Shown here one piece after another: positions 63,599 through 64,000 of a stretch of 64,000 bases of DNA (the stretch's first letter is position 1; every line of letters starts with the position of its first letter). The position numbers and the translations under genes are program-made. The DNA lies in NCBI RefSeq assembly GCF_014207375.1, contig NZ_JACHEE010000004.1:248001-312000 (forward strand), written 5' to 3'. The notes beneath the pieces were generated by a model, which saw only the letters and a program-made list of their open reading frames with translations, was not told the origin of the DNA and made no database searches. Origin of the DNA: Arthrobacter sp. AZCC_0090. Its GTDB lineage: Bacteria; Actinomycetota; Actinomycetes; Actinomycetales; Micrococcaceae.

Positions 63599-64000
63599 CT
63601 AGTGCTGTGATTGCTTGGTGTGCCGTAGCGGCAGGGATCCCACTAGGAGGATTTGGGTGAGAACGCCGCCCAGCACCGGTCCGGCAGCAGCGGCGACCGA
63701 GCCGCCCAAACCCCAATACACGATTGCCCTTCGACGCCGCGCGGGGTCGTGGTACGCCTCACGGATGAGCGCGAGGGAAGTAGGGGTGATCATGGCCGCG
63801 CCAATGCCCTGCAACACGCGTCCGGCGATGAGAGCCGGAAGACTGGGGCTGAAGCCGCATGCCACCGAAGCAACGGTGAACAGGGTCATGCCAATGCCGT
63901 AGGCTCGCCGGGCGCCGACACGGTCTGACAACGTCCCGGCGAATAGCTGCAACGCGGAGAACATCAGGGTATAGCCGGTGACGATCCATTGCAGGCCGGA
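63599..64000 (-). pseudogene. MFS transporter fragment, truncated (5' end outside the window)
   Basis: The frame is open from the right edge. It shows an MFS DHA2-type stretch: LQWIVTGYTLMFSALQLFAG, LSDRVGARRAYGIG (motif A), and GLGGSVAAAAGPVLGGVLTQ (motif C). After GVLTQI the sequence becomes unrelated (LLVGSLPLRHTKQSQH) and stops. A normal member would run another 300 or so residues, so the gene has been cut about one third of the way along, just upstream of the cupin gene. Confidence 0.8.

Overview
The window looks like a chromosome segment of a high-GC, motile actinobacterium of the Micrococcaceae (Arthrobacter/Pseudarthrobacter-like). The signs are a DUF3263 protein, a LytR C-terminal-domain protein, a DUF222/HNH protein, DtxR/IdeR-type iron boxes, a tandem glycine riboswitch in front of gcvP, and actinobacterial-type FlgN, CsrA and FlbD. 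The genus is inferred from protein style only.

Layout. 1-11.2 kb is housekeeping: the 5' part of groEL behind a double CIRCE operator, a solute-binding lipoprotein, a cold-shock protein, LytR_C and DUF3263 proteins, uracil-DNA glycosylase, an iron-boxed siderophore-interacting protein, a ThrE exporter, a Fem-type peptidyltransferase, a NUC1-type nuclease and L-serine dehydratase. 11.2-17.8 kb is the glycine/one-carbon/serine block gcvP-gcvT-gcvH-glyA-sdaA, headed by a tandem glycine riboswitch and broken twice by copies of an intergenic repeat. 17.9-20.7 kb holds a TetR/MFS pair with a perfect operator and a DUF1003 protein. 20.7-34.3 kb is a rearranged flagellar region: a FliA-type sigma factor diverges from flgN, and flbD-motA-motB // fliM-fliN-fliO-fliP-fliQ-fliR-flhB-flhA-flhF-like-csrA lies on the minus strand. 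It has no rod, hook, filament, ATPase or fliL gene. A VOC/AraC pair, a terminator and an IS-like end sit where fliL would be expected.

34.4-39.8 kb is a metal/arsenic island: a CmtR-like repressor with a CDF transporter, an unpaired FetB-like permease, then arsR-aqpS-arsC-flavoprotein and a second, atypical ArsC. 39.9-43.9 kb is an iron-boxed ferric-iron ABC transporter. 44-47.6 kb carries MOSC, MFS and DUF222/HNH genes. 47.6-50.9 kb is an envelope operon (PAP2, DedA, OmpR-type regulator, histidine kinase) headed by a site that fits the PmrA box. 52.7-60.8 kb is an amide/nitrogen-compound uptake and hydrolysis cluster: IclR, NCS1, GntR, nitrilase, APC permease, nitrilase, NCS1. An identical 16-bp operator stands before the IclR gene and before the first NCS1 gene. 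60.9-64 kb is decayed or poorly sequenced: a truncated arylsulfotransferase, an aldo/keto reductase and a cupin gene with several frameshifts, and a truncated MFS gene around one intact flavodoxin.

The best candidates for new biology are the autoregulated-looking PAP2-DedA-two-component operon, the two-regulator amide cluster, two unrelated families of intergenic repeats, and the interrupted flagellar operon with a FlhF-like protein that has no visible GTPase motif.
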